Below, piece after piece: positions 17,360 to 26,293 of a DNA stretch of 64,000 nt. The translations under genes were made by a program, and so were the position numbers. A model generated the notes under the pieces. It was not told the origin of the DNA and ran no database searches. It saw nothing but the letters and a program-made list of their open reading frames with translations. Origin of the DNA: Ruminococcus flavefaciens (GTDB lineage Bacteria; Bacillota; Clostridia; Oscillospirales; Ruminococcaceae); NCBI RefSeq assembly GCF_900116855.1, contig NZ_UETD01000010.1:62001-126000 (forward strand). The letters run 5' to 3'. Numbering within the stretch: position 1 is the first letter of the stretch; every line of letters begins with the position of its first letter.

Positions 17360-18268
17360 CCACGGCTTTACTGTTCCGATTATGTCCTTTACGGACGCTA
17401 TTCCCTTGCTGTCAAGCCACTCGTTCATTTCCTCGGCTATCCTTACGGGAGCGTAGGGGTCTGTGAATATGGCTGCACCCACCTGTACTGCGGAGGCGCC
17501 TGCCATCATGAGCTCTATGGCGTCACGTCCCGATGACACGCCGCCCATGCCGATTACGGGGATGTTCACGGCGTTAGCCACCTGCCATACCATGCGTACA
17601 GCTATGGGGAATACCGCAGGACCGCTCATGCCGCCTACATTGTTGCGGAGTATGGGTCTGCCTGTGTTTATGTCTATCCTCATGCCGAGGAGAGTGTTTA
17701 TCAGTGAAACTGCGTCTGCACCTGCGGCTTCAACGGACTTTGCAATATCCGTGATGCTGGTGACATTGGGTGAGAGCTTTACCACAAGGGGCTTCGTCGT
17801 AGCTGCACGGACCTTTCTTGTGACCTCGGCTGCCATTTCGCAGCTTGTACCGAAGGCTGCTCCGCCCTGCTTTACATTGGGGCAGGAGATGTTCAGCTCT
17901 ATCATGTGGACGTCGGTGTCCTCCAGCTTTGCAGCGACCTCAGCGCATTCCTCGGGGGTAGCGCCTGCGATATTTGCAAGGACTACAAGGTCCTTTGTGA
18001 GCAGATAGGGGAGCTCAGTGCTGATGAAGTGGTCGATACCGGGGTTCTGGAGACCTACGGAATTGAGCATACCCGAAGGGGTCTCAGCTATTCTGGGAGC
18101 GAGATTTCCCGTGCGGAGATGGAGAGTGGTTCCCTTTGTGGCGATACCGCCAAGCTTTTCAAGAGGAAAGAGCTCCTCGTATTCCCTGCCGTAGCCGAAT
18201 ACGCCCGAAGCGGGGATTATGGGGTTCTTGAAGTCTGTTCCACAGACTTTTACAGAAAGATCAGCCAT
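17357..18268 (-). CDS. pyrD: Dihydroorotate dehydrogenase B, catalytic subunit
   Basis: PyrD oxidises dihydroorotate to orotate in UMP synthesis. The type 1B form works with PyrK, using NAD. The 303-residue TIM barrel shows NPIIPASGVFGYG, NSVGLQNPG, the catalytic-Cys loop ELNISCPNVKQGG, VVKLSPNV, and the FMN-phosphate site GMGGVSSGRDAIELMMAGA. Its ATG overlaps the pyrK stop by one base (TAATG), so the pair is translationally coupled. Confidence 0.97.
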   Translation of the reverse strand: MADLSVKVCGTDFKNPIIPASGVFGYGREYEELFPLEKLGGIATKGTTLHLRTGNLAPRIAETPSGMLNSVGLQNPGIDHFISTELPYLLTKDLVVLANIAGATPEECAEVAAKLEDTDVHMIELNISCPNVKQGGAAFGTSCEMAAEVTRKVRAATTKPLVVKLSPNVTSITDIAKSVEAAGADAVSLINTLLGMRIDINTGRPILRNNVGGMSGPAVFPIAVRMVWQVANAVNIPVIGMGGVSSGRDAIELMMAGASAVQVGAAIFTDPYAPVRIAEEMNEWLDSKGIASVKDIIGTVKPW

Positions 18269-19038
18269 TACCAGAGCACCTCCTCAGCATTGAATACGGG
18301 GCCGTCCTTGCAGACATGAGCGAAATATTCCTCGTCGTTTCTCTTTGTGCGGCAGGCACAGCCCAGACAGGCTCCTATGCCGCAAGCCATCCTCTCCTCA
18401 AGGGATATCTGGCAGAATATGCCTTTTTCCTTGCAGATGGCAGCTATGCCCTTGAGCATGGGCATGGGTCCGCAGGCGTAAACTGCGTCTATGCCGCCTT
18501 TTTCAGCCAGCTTGGTAAAGGGCTGCGTAACAAAGCCGTGGATACCTGCCGAGCCGTCATCGGTGCAGAGAATGGTCTCGGCGCCCGTGCTGCGGAAGTC
18601 CTCCTGAAGGATAGCCGCAGAGGCGTTCCTGAAGCCGCTTATGGCAACTGCCTTGGCACCGTATATCTTTGCAAGGGGAAGCATGGGTGGTGTTCCGATG
18701 CCGCCGCCGATGAGAACTACCTTATTATAGGAGCTGTCCACAGTAAAGCCGTGACCGAGGGGGGCAAGCATATCAATAAGGTCGCCCTTGTTGAGCTTTG
18801 CGATCTCAGCGGTGCCCTCGCCGCGAATCTCGAAAACTATGCGGAGGGTGCCCTTTTCCTTATCTATGCCGCAGATAGAGATGGGTCTGCGGAGAGTAAA
18901 GCCCTTAGCCCTGATATGTACGAACTGTCCCGGACAGGCTGCCTCAGCCACCTCGGGACATGAGATGGTGAAGCTGTATATCTCACGGGCTATGGCGTGT
19001 TTATCAGTAATGATATACTGACCCTGAGTATATTTCAT
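18268..19038 (-). CDS. pyrK: Dihydroorotate dehydrogenase B, electron-transfer subunit
   Basis: PyrK carries FAD and a [2Fe-2S] cluster and passes electrons from PyrD to NAD. The ATG at 19038 gives 256 residues and has GGAGGT 4 bp upstream; the longer reading has no RBS. Motifs seen are the FAD-binding LRRPISICGI, the NAD-site VLIGGGIGTPPMLPLA, YACGPMPMLKGIA, and the cluster ligands in MACGIGACLGCAC with a later HVCKDGPVF. It is the first gene of the pyrK-pyrD operon. Confidence 0.96.
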   Translation of the reverse strand: MKYTQGQYIITDKHAIAREIYSFTISCPEVAEAACPGQFVHIRAKGFTLRRPISICGIDKEKGTLRIVFEIRGEGTAEIAKLNKGDLIDMLAPLGHGFTVDSSYNKVVLIGGGIGTPPMLPLAKIYGAKAVAISGFRNASAAILQEDFRSTGAETILCTDDGSAGIHGFVTQPFTKLAEKGGIDAVYACGPMPMLKGIAAICKEKGIFCQISLEERMACGIGACLGCACRTKRNDEEYFAHVCKDGPVFNAEEVLW

Positions 19039-19103
19039 ATAGACCTCCTTGTGTATATCGCTCCATATTGCATGATAAGCCGAGCATTTCAAGTATGTAC
19101 TAA

Positions 19104-19310
19104 TTATAACATATAAGTATGAAAATAGCAAGATGCGCGGAGAAAAACTGACTGTTCTGATATTTATGCCGCGAAACAGCCTGCGGGGCTCCCCGCTTAT
19201 AACATATTATATGCAATAAAGCAAGTGGCGCGGAGAAAAGGGCTGTTTGGGGGGAGATGCGCCGCGAAACAGGCGGTGGAGCTCGCCGGAGGAGGCTGTA
19301 TATACCAAGT
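19104..19310. repeat. Imperfect ~95-bp tandem duplication
   Basis: Two diverged direct copies lie upstream of pyrK (about 19104-19200 and 19196-19310). Each runs ATAACATAT, then GCAAG..GCGCGGAGAAAA, then GCCGCGAAACAG, then a GC-rich end. The 437-bp gap that holds them has no credible ORF. Confidence 0.55.
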
Positions 19311-19416
19311 GGTCAGACCAATACGAAAAAACGCGAAAAAGTGTGAAAATCAATGAAATACTATGATAATTGCAAAAAAATATCCAAAAAAGCTCAAAAG
19401 CATCCCAAGATAGCAT

Positions 19417-19445
19417 TTGAAGTTCGTATGAACCTGTGATATAAT
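19417..19445 (+). promoter_or_regulatory. Sigma-A-type promoter for the DUF1836 gene
   Basis: TTGAAG and a perfect TATAAT are spaced by 17 bp, 31 bp before the start codon. Confidence 0.75.
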
Positions 19446-19475
19446 CATATCATCGTCAGAGAGGAGTTAAAGACT

Positions 19476-20042
19476 ATGAACAGACTTATTCCCGGAACAA
19501 CAATGAAATTTTCGGAACAGGCAAGAGAATCGGCGTTTTCGCTTATCTCTCCCGTTCTCGAAGCAACTGGCGGACTTACGCTGTCGCAGCTCTCAAAGCT
19601 CACAGGTCTTGAGGGCACTACCATACAGAACTGGATAAAGCGCGGCTGGGTCTCGGCTACAAAGGGCAAGAAATATTCCGAAAAGCAGATCCTGCGCATA
19701 CTTCTTATCAATATGCTCCGCAAGGCTATGAAGCTGGAGGACATTGCGAACCTTATGCGCTACATAAACGGCGATGTTGAGGATACCTCGGATGATATCG
19801 TCGAGGAGGTGCTTCTCTATGATATGCTTTGCAGGATCATCTTTACAGCCGAGGACGAGGGCGCTTTTGACAGTGACCACATAAAATCTCTGGTAGCCCG
19901 TGAGGTGGCGGAGAATACCAAGGAGATCGCCGATGACGACAAGATGAAAAAGGCTATGTTCGTCATGGTAATGGGTTACAGAAGCGGTTTCCTCAGGACT
20001 GAAATGGAAAAGGGTCTGGAGATCATTCTCGACGAGATGTAA
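19476..20042 (+). CDS. DUF1836 / MerR-like helix-turn-helix protein
   Basis: The 188-residue protein has a MerR-type winged helix (LTLSQLSKLTGLEGTTIQNW, then KGKKYSEKQILRILLINMLR) and an all-helical C-terminal domain. The pattern fits DUF1836, a Firmicute family of probable transcription factors of unknown target. AGAGGAG precedes the ATG. A small membrane-protein gene follows 18 bp downstream and may be cotranscribed. Confidence 0.75.
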   Translation: MNRLIPGTTMKFSEQARESAFSLISPVLEATGGLTLSQLSKLTGLEGTTIQNWIKRGWVSATKGKKYSEKQILRILLINMLRKAMKLEDIANLMRYINGDVEDTSDDIVEEVLLYDMLCRIIFTAEDEGAFDSDHIKSLVAREVAENTKEIADDDKMKKAMFVMVMGYRSGFLRTEMEKGLEIILDEM

Positions 20043-20060
20043 GCCATTGAGGGCGTTACA

Positions 20061-20300
20061 ATGAAAAATGAAGATGTAAACAAGAAAACACCGCACAAGG
20101 ATCAGGGATCGTATCTGTCGTGCTTTATGTGTATCGGAATGAGCATGGGGATGCTCATAGGACAGGCGTTGTTTAAAAATATGGTACTGGGTATGGGAAT
20201 AGGGATGTCCGTCGGCACTGCCGCGGGCGCATACCTTGACGCCAAGAAACGCAGGGGGTCCGGTACGGGGGACAGCAATGACGGCGATACGCAGAACTGA
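20061..20300 (+). CDS. Small Met/Gly-rich membrane protein, unknown
   Basis: The protein has 79 residues. A basic N-terminus is followed by two closely spaced hydrophobic helices rich in Gly and Met (CIGMSMGMLIGQALF and LGMGIGMSVGTAAGAYL) and a Gly/Asp/Ser tail. The glycine-zipper composition suggests helix packing in the membrane. No family is recognised. It follows the DUF1836 gene by 18 bp. Confidence 0.6.
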   Translation: MKNEDVNKKTPHKDQGSYLSCFMCIGMSMGMLIGQALFKNMVLGMGIGMSVGTAAGAYLDAKKRRGSGTGDSNDGDTQN

Positions 20301-20717
20301 TCTTCCATGGATAGTCTTTCGGGGGAAATGACAGCTGCTCTCGGAGCGGCGATGAAAGCTTTTCTCACTCTCCGTTCGGGGGGACGGAGAGTGAGACAAC
20401 TCATCTGACCAAGTTAGGGATTCGAAGCTGAAATAAGAGAAAGCTTCTTTAATGATAGTGCGCGGAAAGGTCTGGGGTGACAGATGCGCACAGTGGTAAA
20501 CAACTTTGTATAACGACGCAGCAATAGTGACAGAACAGCCATGATATAGGGGTGATCGGGGCAATGATTGCTCTGCCGCATAGGGGTATGCGGAAAAAGC
20601 TTCCTCTTATGAAACGCAAGCATATAACATGATTTCAGACGGATCTCTGAAGGGATAAGGGGATTATCTCTTGATAAGGGGAAAAGAAAAGGCTCATGTA
20701 GGGGTACATGAGCTTTT
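20301..20717 (+). ncRNA. Candidate structured RNA region
   Basis: This 417-bp stretch has no credible ORF but several local stems. They include CTCACTCTCCGT/ACGGAGAGTGAG (20364-20395), GGGCAAT/ATTGCTC, CCGCATA-gggg-TATGCGG, and a final GCTCATGTA/TACATGAGC stem with a T-run. No match to tmRNA, RNase P RNA, 6S RNA or a known riboswitch was recognised. It could be an sRNA, a long 3' UTR, or unrelated palindromes. Confidence 0.3.
20691..20717. terminator. Bidirectional terminator
   Basis: The GCTCATGTA-gggg-TACATGAGC stem has A-rich and T-rich flanks on both sides. It serves the minus-strand amidohydrolase gene ending at 20725 and any plus-strand transcript. Confidence 0.8.
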
Positions 20718-20724
20718 TCGCATT

Positions 20725-21525
20725 TTATATGATCTTCAGGAGCTTTTCTGCGTTTTTGCAGAAGATGAGCTCCTTTTCTTTTTCTGTGAGAGAAAGCCTG
20801 TTTATCATGGCTATCTCATTGGCAGGGTCGTCCCACGGACAGTCGCTGCCGAAAAGGACCTTGTCCGCTCCCTGCATACGGATTATGCGGAGGAGCTGTT
20901 CGTCCTCGATATATCGGGAGATAACTCCCACATCGAACCATAGGTTCCCGTATTTTCCTGCGGTGTATCGCTCAACATCGTCCCACATACCAAGACCGCC
21001 AAGATGTGCGGCGACTATGGTCAGGTGGGGGAATGCTTCCGCAAGGGCTGCAAAGCTCTGGGGAGTTGCTCTTACGATGTCCTCGGAGTATGGGTCCCAG
21101 CCGCCGTGGAAAACGGCGATGAGCCCGAGCTCGGCTATTTTTTCGTATATGGGGAACATCCTCTCCTCATGGGGGGAGAACTTCTGATACTCGGAGTGAA
21201 ATTTGATGCCGCAGAGTCCGAGAGACTTTATCCGCTCTACCTCCCGGACCGCGTCCTCGGAGTCGGGGTGGACCGTGCCGCAGCAGTAGAGCCCGTCCCC
21301 CATTATTTCGGCAGCCCAGTTGTTGATGGTGGTCTGCTGTGAGGGCTTAGTGGCAACAGGCAGAAGCAGAGCGCGGTCTATGCCGTTTTCTGCCATTTTT
21401 CTGCGAAGCCCTGCAAGGGTGCCGTCTGTGGCAGGAGTTATGCCGCTGGTGTCGGCAAGTCCCGAAACAGCTCTTTCTGCAAGGGCATCGGTGAATGCGT
21501 GGGTGTGGAAATCAAAATATCTCAT
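20725..21525 (-). CDS. Amidohydrolase-family metal-dependent hydrolase
   Basis: The 266-residue protein starts at the ATG at 21525, where the N-terminal metal site FDFHTHAFTD begins. It is a TIM-barrel Amidohydro_2-type enzyme with CGIKFHSEYQ, VFHGGWD, IVAAHLGGLGMWDD and the C-terminal FGSDCPWDDP metal ligand. Relatives decarboxylate or hydrolyse aromatic or lactone substrates, so the substrate is not predictable. The start overlaps the 3' end of the ArsR-type gene, so it is likely part of a metal- or stress-regulated unit. Confidence 0.85.
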   Translation of the reverse strand: MRYFDFHTHAFTDALAERAVSGLADTSGITPATDGTLAGLRRKMAENGIDRALLLPVATKPSQQTTINNWAAEIMGDGLYCCGTVHPDSEDAVREVERIKSLGLCGIKFHSEYQKFSPHEERMFPIYEKIAELGLIAVFHGGWDPYSEDIVRATPQSFAALAEAFPHLTIVAAHLGGLGMWDDVERYTAGKYGNLWFDVGVISRYIEDEQLLRIIRMQGADKVLFGSDCPWDDPANEIAMINRLSLTEKEKELIFCKNAEKLLKII

Positions 21526-21533
21526 GCTGTGTG

Positions 21534-21884
21534 TTACTCCATAACGTGCTCCATGGCGTGATAGAAAATGGTCTTTACATGGTCGTCGCATAGGGAGTAG
21601 AATATGGTCTTGCCCTCCCGTCGGGAGCTGACCAGACGAGCCTGCTTGAGCACTCTCAGCTGGTGAGAGATGGCAGACTGTGTCATGCCGAGGAGCCTTG
21701 CTATATCACAGACGCACATCTCGCTCTGGCAGAGCACGAATATTATCCTTATCCTTGTGGAATCGCCGAATACCTTCAGCAGCTCCGCAGCGTCGTAGAG
21801 AACGGCTTCGTCGGGCATTACCTTTGAGACCTTTTCAACTATGTCCCTGTGGACACCGTGAGTGCCGCAGATGTGTTCCTCCAT
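21534..21884 (-). CDS. ArsR/SmtB-family metal-sensing repressor
   Basis: The 116-residue winged-helix repressor retains both known metal sites of the family. The alpha-3 site has CVCD at 57-60 plus N-terminal His/Cys residues (HICGTHGVH). The alpha-5 site has D100, H102, H113 and E116, with the same spacing as SmtB's zinc site. It probably derepresses its operon when zinc, cadmium or lead binds. It is encoded upstream of an amidohydrolase gene rather than next to a metal exporter, which is unusual. GGAGG precedes the ATG. Confidence 0.92.
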   Translation of the reverse strand: MEEHICGTHGVHRDIVEKVSKVMPDEAVLYDAAELLKVFGDSTRIRIIFVLCQSEMCVCDIARLLGMTQSAISHQLRVLKQARLVSSRREGKTIFYSLCDDHVKTIFYHAMEHVME

Positions 21885-21893
21885 AATTTCCTC

Positions 21894-22328
21894 CTATGAT
21901 ATAAAGAAACGGACCGCCGCCACTGCACATGAGATACCGATAATGGTGCCAGTAGTGCAGGTGATGCAGGCAAATCTGTCAAAAACGAAATTCTTGTTTC
22001 TGCTGAGAAAGACGGTATATTCCCTGTCTGTGCGGTAGAGCCTGCTGTGCAGGAAACTCTCTACGGGGAAGATGTTGGGGTATTCCGTGCCGTCAATTTT
22101 GTAAAATGCTACCCTGAACTTGTGCCGCGGACTCTGGTCAATGCGTGAAAACACCGATTTGTGCTTTTTTGAAAAGAGCAGCCGCACAAAAAAGAAGGCA
22201 AGGAGCAGCATGGATACCACAAATCCTGCCGCCATGAGAATTACTGCGGCAAATAACAGATATATGGCTTTTACGCCAAGTACAATGCACAGGACGACTA
22301 TGACTGCTATGACGGCAATGGCTTCCAT
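21894..22328 (-). CDS. Membrane protein, unknown
   Basis: The protein has 144 residues, from the ATG at 22328 (GGGGAGG about 9 bp upstream, which decides the start). Two long hydrophobic segments fill residues 1-55 and a third ends the protein (IIGISCAVAAVRFFIS). The loop between contains a basic KHKSVFSRIDQSPRHKFRVAFY stretch. No family is recognised. It lies 9 bp upstream of the ArsR-type gene and may share its transcript. Confidence 0.6.
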   Translation of the reverse strand: MEAIAVIAVIVVLCIVLGVKAIYLLFAAVILMAAGFVVSMLLLAFFFVRLLFSKKHKSVFSRIDQSPRHKFRVAFYKIDGTEYPNIFPVESFLHSRLYRTDREYTVFLSRNKNFVFDRFACITCTTGTIIGISCAVAAVRFFIS

Positions 22329-22409
22329 ACTTTTACACCTCCCCATGAGTTTGCAGGGTATGAGTCTGATATATTATACCATGATTTCCGAAAAATATCA
22401 AGCCGCACA

Positions 22410-23360
22410 TTATCCGAATGCTTCGGCTATGATCTCGTTGAGCTCAGATCTTGCGGCGGTAAAGCGGTCAAGCTGCCTGAGAAGCTCCTCTGCACGGGCA
22501 ATGCAGTCCGCTGTGGTCTTGCCGCGGAAGTACTTTTCCTCGCGGAGACTGTCCGCAAGATACCTGACCGCAAGCTCTCCCGTGCTCCGCAATATGCCGT
22601 AGTACAGTGAGCTGACTTCCTCTGCGGTGAGAAGCCCGTCAAGTCCCTCTGCAAAGCCCTGTGCGGCTGCGCGGACAGGGGAAAGGTCTGACATATCACC
22701 TACGCACAACGAGCGCACAAGGTCTCCGAAGTCTATGGCGGCATAGCCTTCCATAGCGGTGTCAAGATCGATGACCGTCAGGGCGTCCCCTATAAGGACG
22801 TTGTCTGCCTTTGCGTCGCCGTGTATGATACGCTTTGGAAGCTCCTCTGTGAACACGGTGTCCAGCTCTGCTTTCAGACTCGCAAGCCGCGGAGCTTTTC
22901 CGCCCAGAGCTGTAAGCTCATCGTAATAGCTGCCAAAGTCGTGGTAGCCGCTCGGCAGAGCGGCAGAGTTAAGCTCTTTGACGTCCATGACTCTGATAAA
23001 GCTGCCGAATGCCCGTCCCGCAGCCGCGGGTTCAGCCGCGGCTGTTGCGGTCGCGGAAAGATACCTGTAAATACGCCAGACTTCTCCCTCCGCGACCGCA
23101 TATGTTTTATCGCCCGAGGCGATAAAACACGGGACGGCTGTGTCAGAGCTGCCTGACTCCGCAAAGGCATGGGAGATGACAGCGATGTTGTCCATAACAG
23201 CCTCGGGACAGGGGAATACAGAGCGGTTAAGCGCCTGAAGCACATACCGTTCTCCGCCGCAGTCCGCGAGAAAGGTGCGGTTTATGTGTCCCGTGTTCAG
23301 CTCCGTCTGCTCAGCGGCTTCGGGAAGACCGAAAAGTGTAGGTATATAGCGGATATCCAT
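22410..23360 (-). CDS. APH-fold kinase, N-acetylhexosamine 1-kinase-like
   Basis: The 316-residue phosphotransferase has the aminoglycoside-phosphotransferase fold: catalytic HGDAKADNVLI and metal-binding VIDLDTAMEG. The N-terminal LNTGHINRTFL and YVLQALNRSVFPCPEAVMDNI closely resemble NahK-type N-acetylhexosamine 1-kinases, which feed GlcNAc/GalNAc into the lacto-N-biose pathway. A sugar role is therefore more likely than antibiotic resistance. It stands alone, so the pathway is inferred. Confidence 0.8.
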   Translation of the reverse strand: MDIRYIPTLFGLPEAAEQTELNTGHINRTFLADCGGERYVLQALNRSVFPCPEAVMDNIAVISHAFAESGSSDTAVPCFIASGDKTYAVAEGEVWRIYRYLSATATAAAEPAAAGRAFGSFIRVMDVKELNSAALPSGYHDFGSYYDELTALGGKAPRLASLKAELDTVFTEELPKRIIHGDAKADNVLIGDALTVIDLDTAMEGYAAIDFGDLVRSLCVGDMSDLSPVRAAAQGFAEGLDGLLTAEEVSSLYYGILRSTGELAVRYLADSLREEKYFRGKTTADCIARAEELLRQLDRFTAARSELNEIIAEAFG

Positions 23361-23384
23361 AGTATCACCCCGCTTTTATAAATT

Positions 23385-23462
23385 ATGAATTAAAAAGGGC
23401 GGATGGTATCCGCCCTTACATCGGAACGCCGAGGGCGGCGTTCCCTACATTGTTTACGCCTG
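23385..23462. repeat. Short intergenic hairpin repeat
   Basis: AAGGGCGGATGGTATCCGCCCTT forms a perfect stem and is followed by GGAACGCCGAGGGCGGCGTTCC, another stem. Related GGGACGCC...GGCGTCCC palindromes occur near 25.2 and 48.5 kb. Confidence 0.5.
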
Positions 23463-23467
23463 ACGGC

Positions 23468-24826
23468 TTAGTTTTTAAGGCTCTGCATAGGTGCAGGGAT
23501 ACGTCCGCCGCGGTTGATGAACTTGGCAGGAGACTTCTCCCTGATAGGCATAACGGGACCGCTTCCCAGCAGACCGCCGAATTCGAGGGTGTCGCCCTCC
23601 TTCTTGCCGATGGCAGGGATAAGACGTACTGCTGTTGTTTTTGAGTTCACCATGCCGATAGCAGCCTCGTCTGCAATGATAGCGGATATGGTCTCGGGAC
23701 TTATCTCGCCGGGAACTACTATCATGTCAAGTCCGACGGAGCATACAGATGTCATGGCTTCCAGCTTTTCAAGGCTGAGAACGCCTGCAACTGCTGCGTC
23801 TATCATGCCTGCGTCCTCGGATACGGGAATGAATGCGCCCGAGAGTCCGCCGACAGTTGACGAAGCCATTACGCCGCCCTTCTTGACCGCGTCGTTGAGC
23901 ATAGCAAGGCAGGCAGTGGTGCCGTGGGTGCCGCACATTTCCAGTCCCATTTCCTCGAGGATATGTGCAACACTGTCGCCCACAGCAGGTGTGGGAGCCA
24001 GAGACAGGTCAACTATGCCGAAGGGAACGCCAAGGAGCTCTGAAGCTCTTGCGCCAACCAGCTGACCCATACGGGTTATCTTGAATGCGGTCTTTTTGAT
24101 GATGTCCGCAATTTCGTTTATTGAAGCGTCGGGATACTTTGTAAGAGCTGCGCGGACAACTCCGGGACCGGAAACGCCAACGTGTATCTCGCAGTCGGGC
24201 TCGCCTACGCCGTGGAATGCGCCTGCCATGAAGGGGTTATCCTCAACGGCATTGCAGAATACTACCAGCTTTGCAGGTCCGATACAGTCGCGGTCTGCGG
24301 TCTTTACCGCAGCTTCCTTGACTATCTGACCCATGAGCTTTACAGCGTCCATGTTGATACCCGACTTTGTGGAGCCGATATTTACGGATGAGCAGATGTT
24401 CTGTGTAACGTCAAGAGCCTCGGGGATAGACTTGATGAGAGCCATGTCGCCTGCGCTGAAGCCCTTGTGGACCAGTGCCGAATATCCTCCGATGAAGTTT
24501 ACGCCGCAGGTGTCGGCAGCTCTCTGGAGAGCCTTTGCGAACTTTACGGGATCACCGTCGGGGCAGGCAGCTGCCAGCATGGCTATGGGAGTTACGGAGA
24601 TACGCTTGTTTACGATGGGGATGCCGTACTCCTTTTCGATCTGCTGACCGACAGGAACAAGGCTGCCTGCCTTGGTCACTATCTTGTTGTAGACCTTCTC
24701 ACAGGCCTTGTCTATATCCGTATCGATACAGTCAAGGAGAGAGATACCCATAGTGATGGTACGGATATCAAGGCACTCGTCCTGTATCATGCGGATAGTT
24801 TCAAGAATATTATATACGTTAAGCAT
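23468..24826 (-). CDS. UPF0210 / PFL family protein (DUF711)
   Basis: The 452-residue protein is a clear UPF0210 member: [13 protein letters not shown] at the start, [15 protein letters not shown] in the middle, and [17 protein letters not shown] near the end. The function is unknown; structural relatives suggest a glycyl-radical-like or metal-binding barrel. It is 18 bp downstream of the ACT-domain UPF0237 gene, the constant partner of this family, which suggests an amino-acid-responsive unit. Confidence 0.93.
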   Translation of the reverse strand: MLNVYNILETIRMIQDECLDIRTITMGISLLDCIDTDIDKACEKVYNKIVTKAGSLVPVGQQIEKEYGIPIVNKRISVTPIAMLAAACPDGDPVKFAKALQRAADTCGVNFIGGYSALVHKGFSAGDMALIKSIPEALDVTQNICSSVNIGSTKSGINMDAVKLMGQIVKEAAVKTADRDCIGPAKLVVFCNAVEDNPFMAGAFHGVGEPDCEIHVGVSGPGVVRAALTKYPDASINEIADIIKKTAFKITRMGQLVGARASELLGVPFGIVDLSLAPTPAVGDSVAHILEEMGLEMCGTHGTTACLAMLNDAVKKGGVMASSTVGGLSGAFIPVSEDAGMIDAAVAGVLSLEKLEAMTSVCSVGLDMIVVPGEISPETISAIIADEAAIGMVNSKTTAVRLIPAIGKKEGDTLEFGGLLGSGPVMPIREKSPAKFINRGGRIPAPMQSLKN

Positions 24827-24844
24827 TGAGCGGACTTCCTTTCA

Positions 24845-25114
24845 TCAGACACTGTGCATGGAGTTGAAGATATCCTCGTGCATTGTGTGGATAGAGAGCC
24901 CAAGCTCTGTACCGAGGGCAGTCATCCTGTCAACAAGCTCCGAGAAATCGCCCTTTATAGCTGATATATCCACCAGCATTATCATAGCGAACATATCCTG
25001 AAGAACGCTCTGTGTCACCTCTATAACATTAACATTGTACTCGGCACAGATACCGCTTACCTTGTGGAGGATACCGACAGTATCCTTACCGATAACAGTT
25101 ACAACTGCTCTCAT
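24845..25114 (-). CDS. ACT-domain protein UPF0237
   Basis: The 90-residue protein starts at the ATG at 25114, which has GGAGGT upstream and gives the canonical family length. It consists of two ACT-like halves. The first half reads AVVTVIGKDTVGILHKVSGI, as in GcvR-type regulators, and the second half carries FAMIMLVDIS. ACT domains bind amino acids. It is paired with the UPF0210 gene. Confidence 0.92.
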   Translation of the reverse strand: MRAVVTVIGKDTVGILHKVSGICAEYNVNVIEVTQSVLQDMFAMIMLVDISAIKGDFSELVDRMTALGTELGLSIHTMHEDIFNSMHSV

Positions 25115-25384
25115 AATCAAAAACCTCCGTTTTGTTGTTATATGGGGAGTCCCCACATGATTGATATAATTATATCATACCTGCTCCGTAAAGTCAATAT
25201 CGCTTTTTTTTGTGATCAGTGCATGGTGCATAATGCTTAGCAGGGACGCCCATCGGGCGTTCCGCAAATAACGCAGCAAACCACACTGGTCTATGTGGGG
25301 GACGCCTTTTCCTACACTACTCACTAATAACTTATCACTATTCACTTTTTTTAAAAAACAGTGGAAATTTGCTTCGTTATGTGC

Positions 25385-25390
25385 TATAAT
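25385..25390 (+). promoter_or_regulatory. -10 element upstream of PHP phosphatase
   Basis: A perfect TATAAT lies 31 bp before the start codon. The -35 position reads TGGAAA, a weak match. Confidence 0.5.
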
Positions 25391-25420
25391 AATAAAATAC
25401 ACTAAAAAGGGGCTGAAACT

Positions 25421-26269
25421 ATGAATCTGATCGACTGCCATACACATACTCAGTTTTCCTTCGATTCCGACGCTCCCATAGCGGACTGCATAAAACGGGC
25501 GGAGAATCTGGGACTTGCTGCCTATGCCATAACCGACCACTGCGAGTGCAACTGGTGGTATCCCCGTGAGCATTACGGCGAGGACGTTCAGTCCGAGGAT
25601 TTCGGCTTCGGTCAGGACTTTGAGCGCTCCGTGTCCGCTGTGGACAGGATAAAGGCGGAATACAGCGGCAGTACCCGTATCATCTGCGGTACGGAAATGG
25701 GACAGGGGCACCATGCTCCGGATATTGCGGCGAAAATTGCGGCTGACAAGCGCCTTGACTTCATCATCGGCTCCCTCCACCAGATACGCAATGAGTGGGA
25801 CTTCTACTACATCGACTGCAAGGACTTCTCCGAGGACAGGATATATGACCTGCTGGAGCGGTACTTCCGCGAGATATACGAGATGTGTACCACTGTGGAG
25901 TTCGATGTGCTGGCGCACCTTACCTACTGCCTGCGCTATATGAAGCAGAGGGACGGCATTGAGCCCGATATAAGCCGTTTTGATGAGCTTATCGCCGAGA
26001 GTTTCCGCGCACTGATCGAAAAGGGTAGGGGCATTGAGATCAACACCTCGGGTATACGTCAGGGCTTCGGGGACTGCTTCCCTGACCTTAAATATGCAAG
26101 GCTTTTCCGCAACCTCGGGGGAGAGATACTCAGCATAGGCTCCGACGCTCACAGGGTCGAGGATATAGGCTTCGACATAGAAAAGGGCATTGACATCGCA
26201 CGAGCGGCAGGCTTCCGCCGCATTGCTTACTTTATTAAAAGAACACCTTATTTTATTGACATAGACTGA
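25421..26269 (+). CDS. PHP-domain phosphatase, histidinol-phosphatase-like
   Basis: The 282-residue PHP protein shows the metal-binding motifs DCHTHTQFSFDS, AITDHCE, GTEMGQGHH and IIGSLHQI. It also has DVLAHLTY and the C-terminal SIGSDAHRVEDIG. The layout matches HisJ/YtvP histidinol-phosphate phosphatases, which make histidinol, the penultimate step of histidine synthesis. No other his genes adjoin, so other phosphoesters are possible. AAAGGGG precedes the ATG. Confidence 0.85.
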   Translation: MNLIDCHTHTQFSFDSDAPIADCIKRAENLGLAAYAITDHCECNWWYPREHYGEDVQSEDFGFGQDFERSVSAVDRIKAEYSGSTRIICGTEMGQGHHAPDIAAKIAADKRLDFIIGSLHQIRNEWDFYYIDCKDFSEDRIYDLLERYFREIYEMCTTVEFDVLAHLTYCLRYMKQRDGIEPDISRFDELIAESFRALIEKGRGIEINTSGIRQGFGDCFPDLKYARLFRNLGGEILSIGSDAHRVEDIGFDIEKGIDIARAAGFRRIAYFIKRTPYFIDID

Positions 26270-26293
26270 TATTATATGAAAGGAACTGATACC

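Noticed and set aside
19593..20564. 323-residue minus-strand ORF
   Set aside because: Antisense to the DUF1836 gene and the small membrane-protein gene; His/Ser-rich composition without domain.
22410..23360. APH-fold kinase considered as an aminoglycoside resistance gene
   Set aside because: Its N-terminal motifs match N-acetylhexosamine kinases better.
25196..25345. GGGACGCC-type palindromes before the PHP gene considered as a riboswitch
   Set aside because: They resemble scattered intergenic repeats at 23.4 and 48.5 kb, with no conserved aptamer core and no fitting downstream gene.
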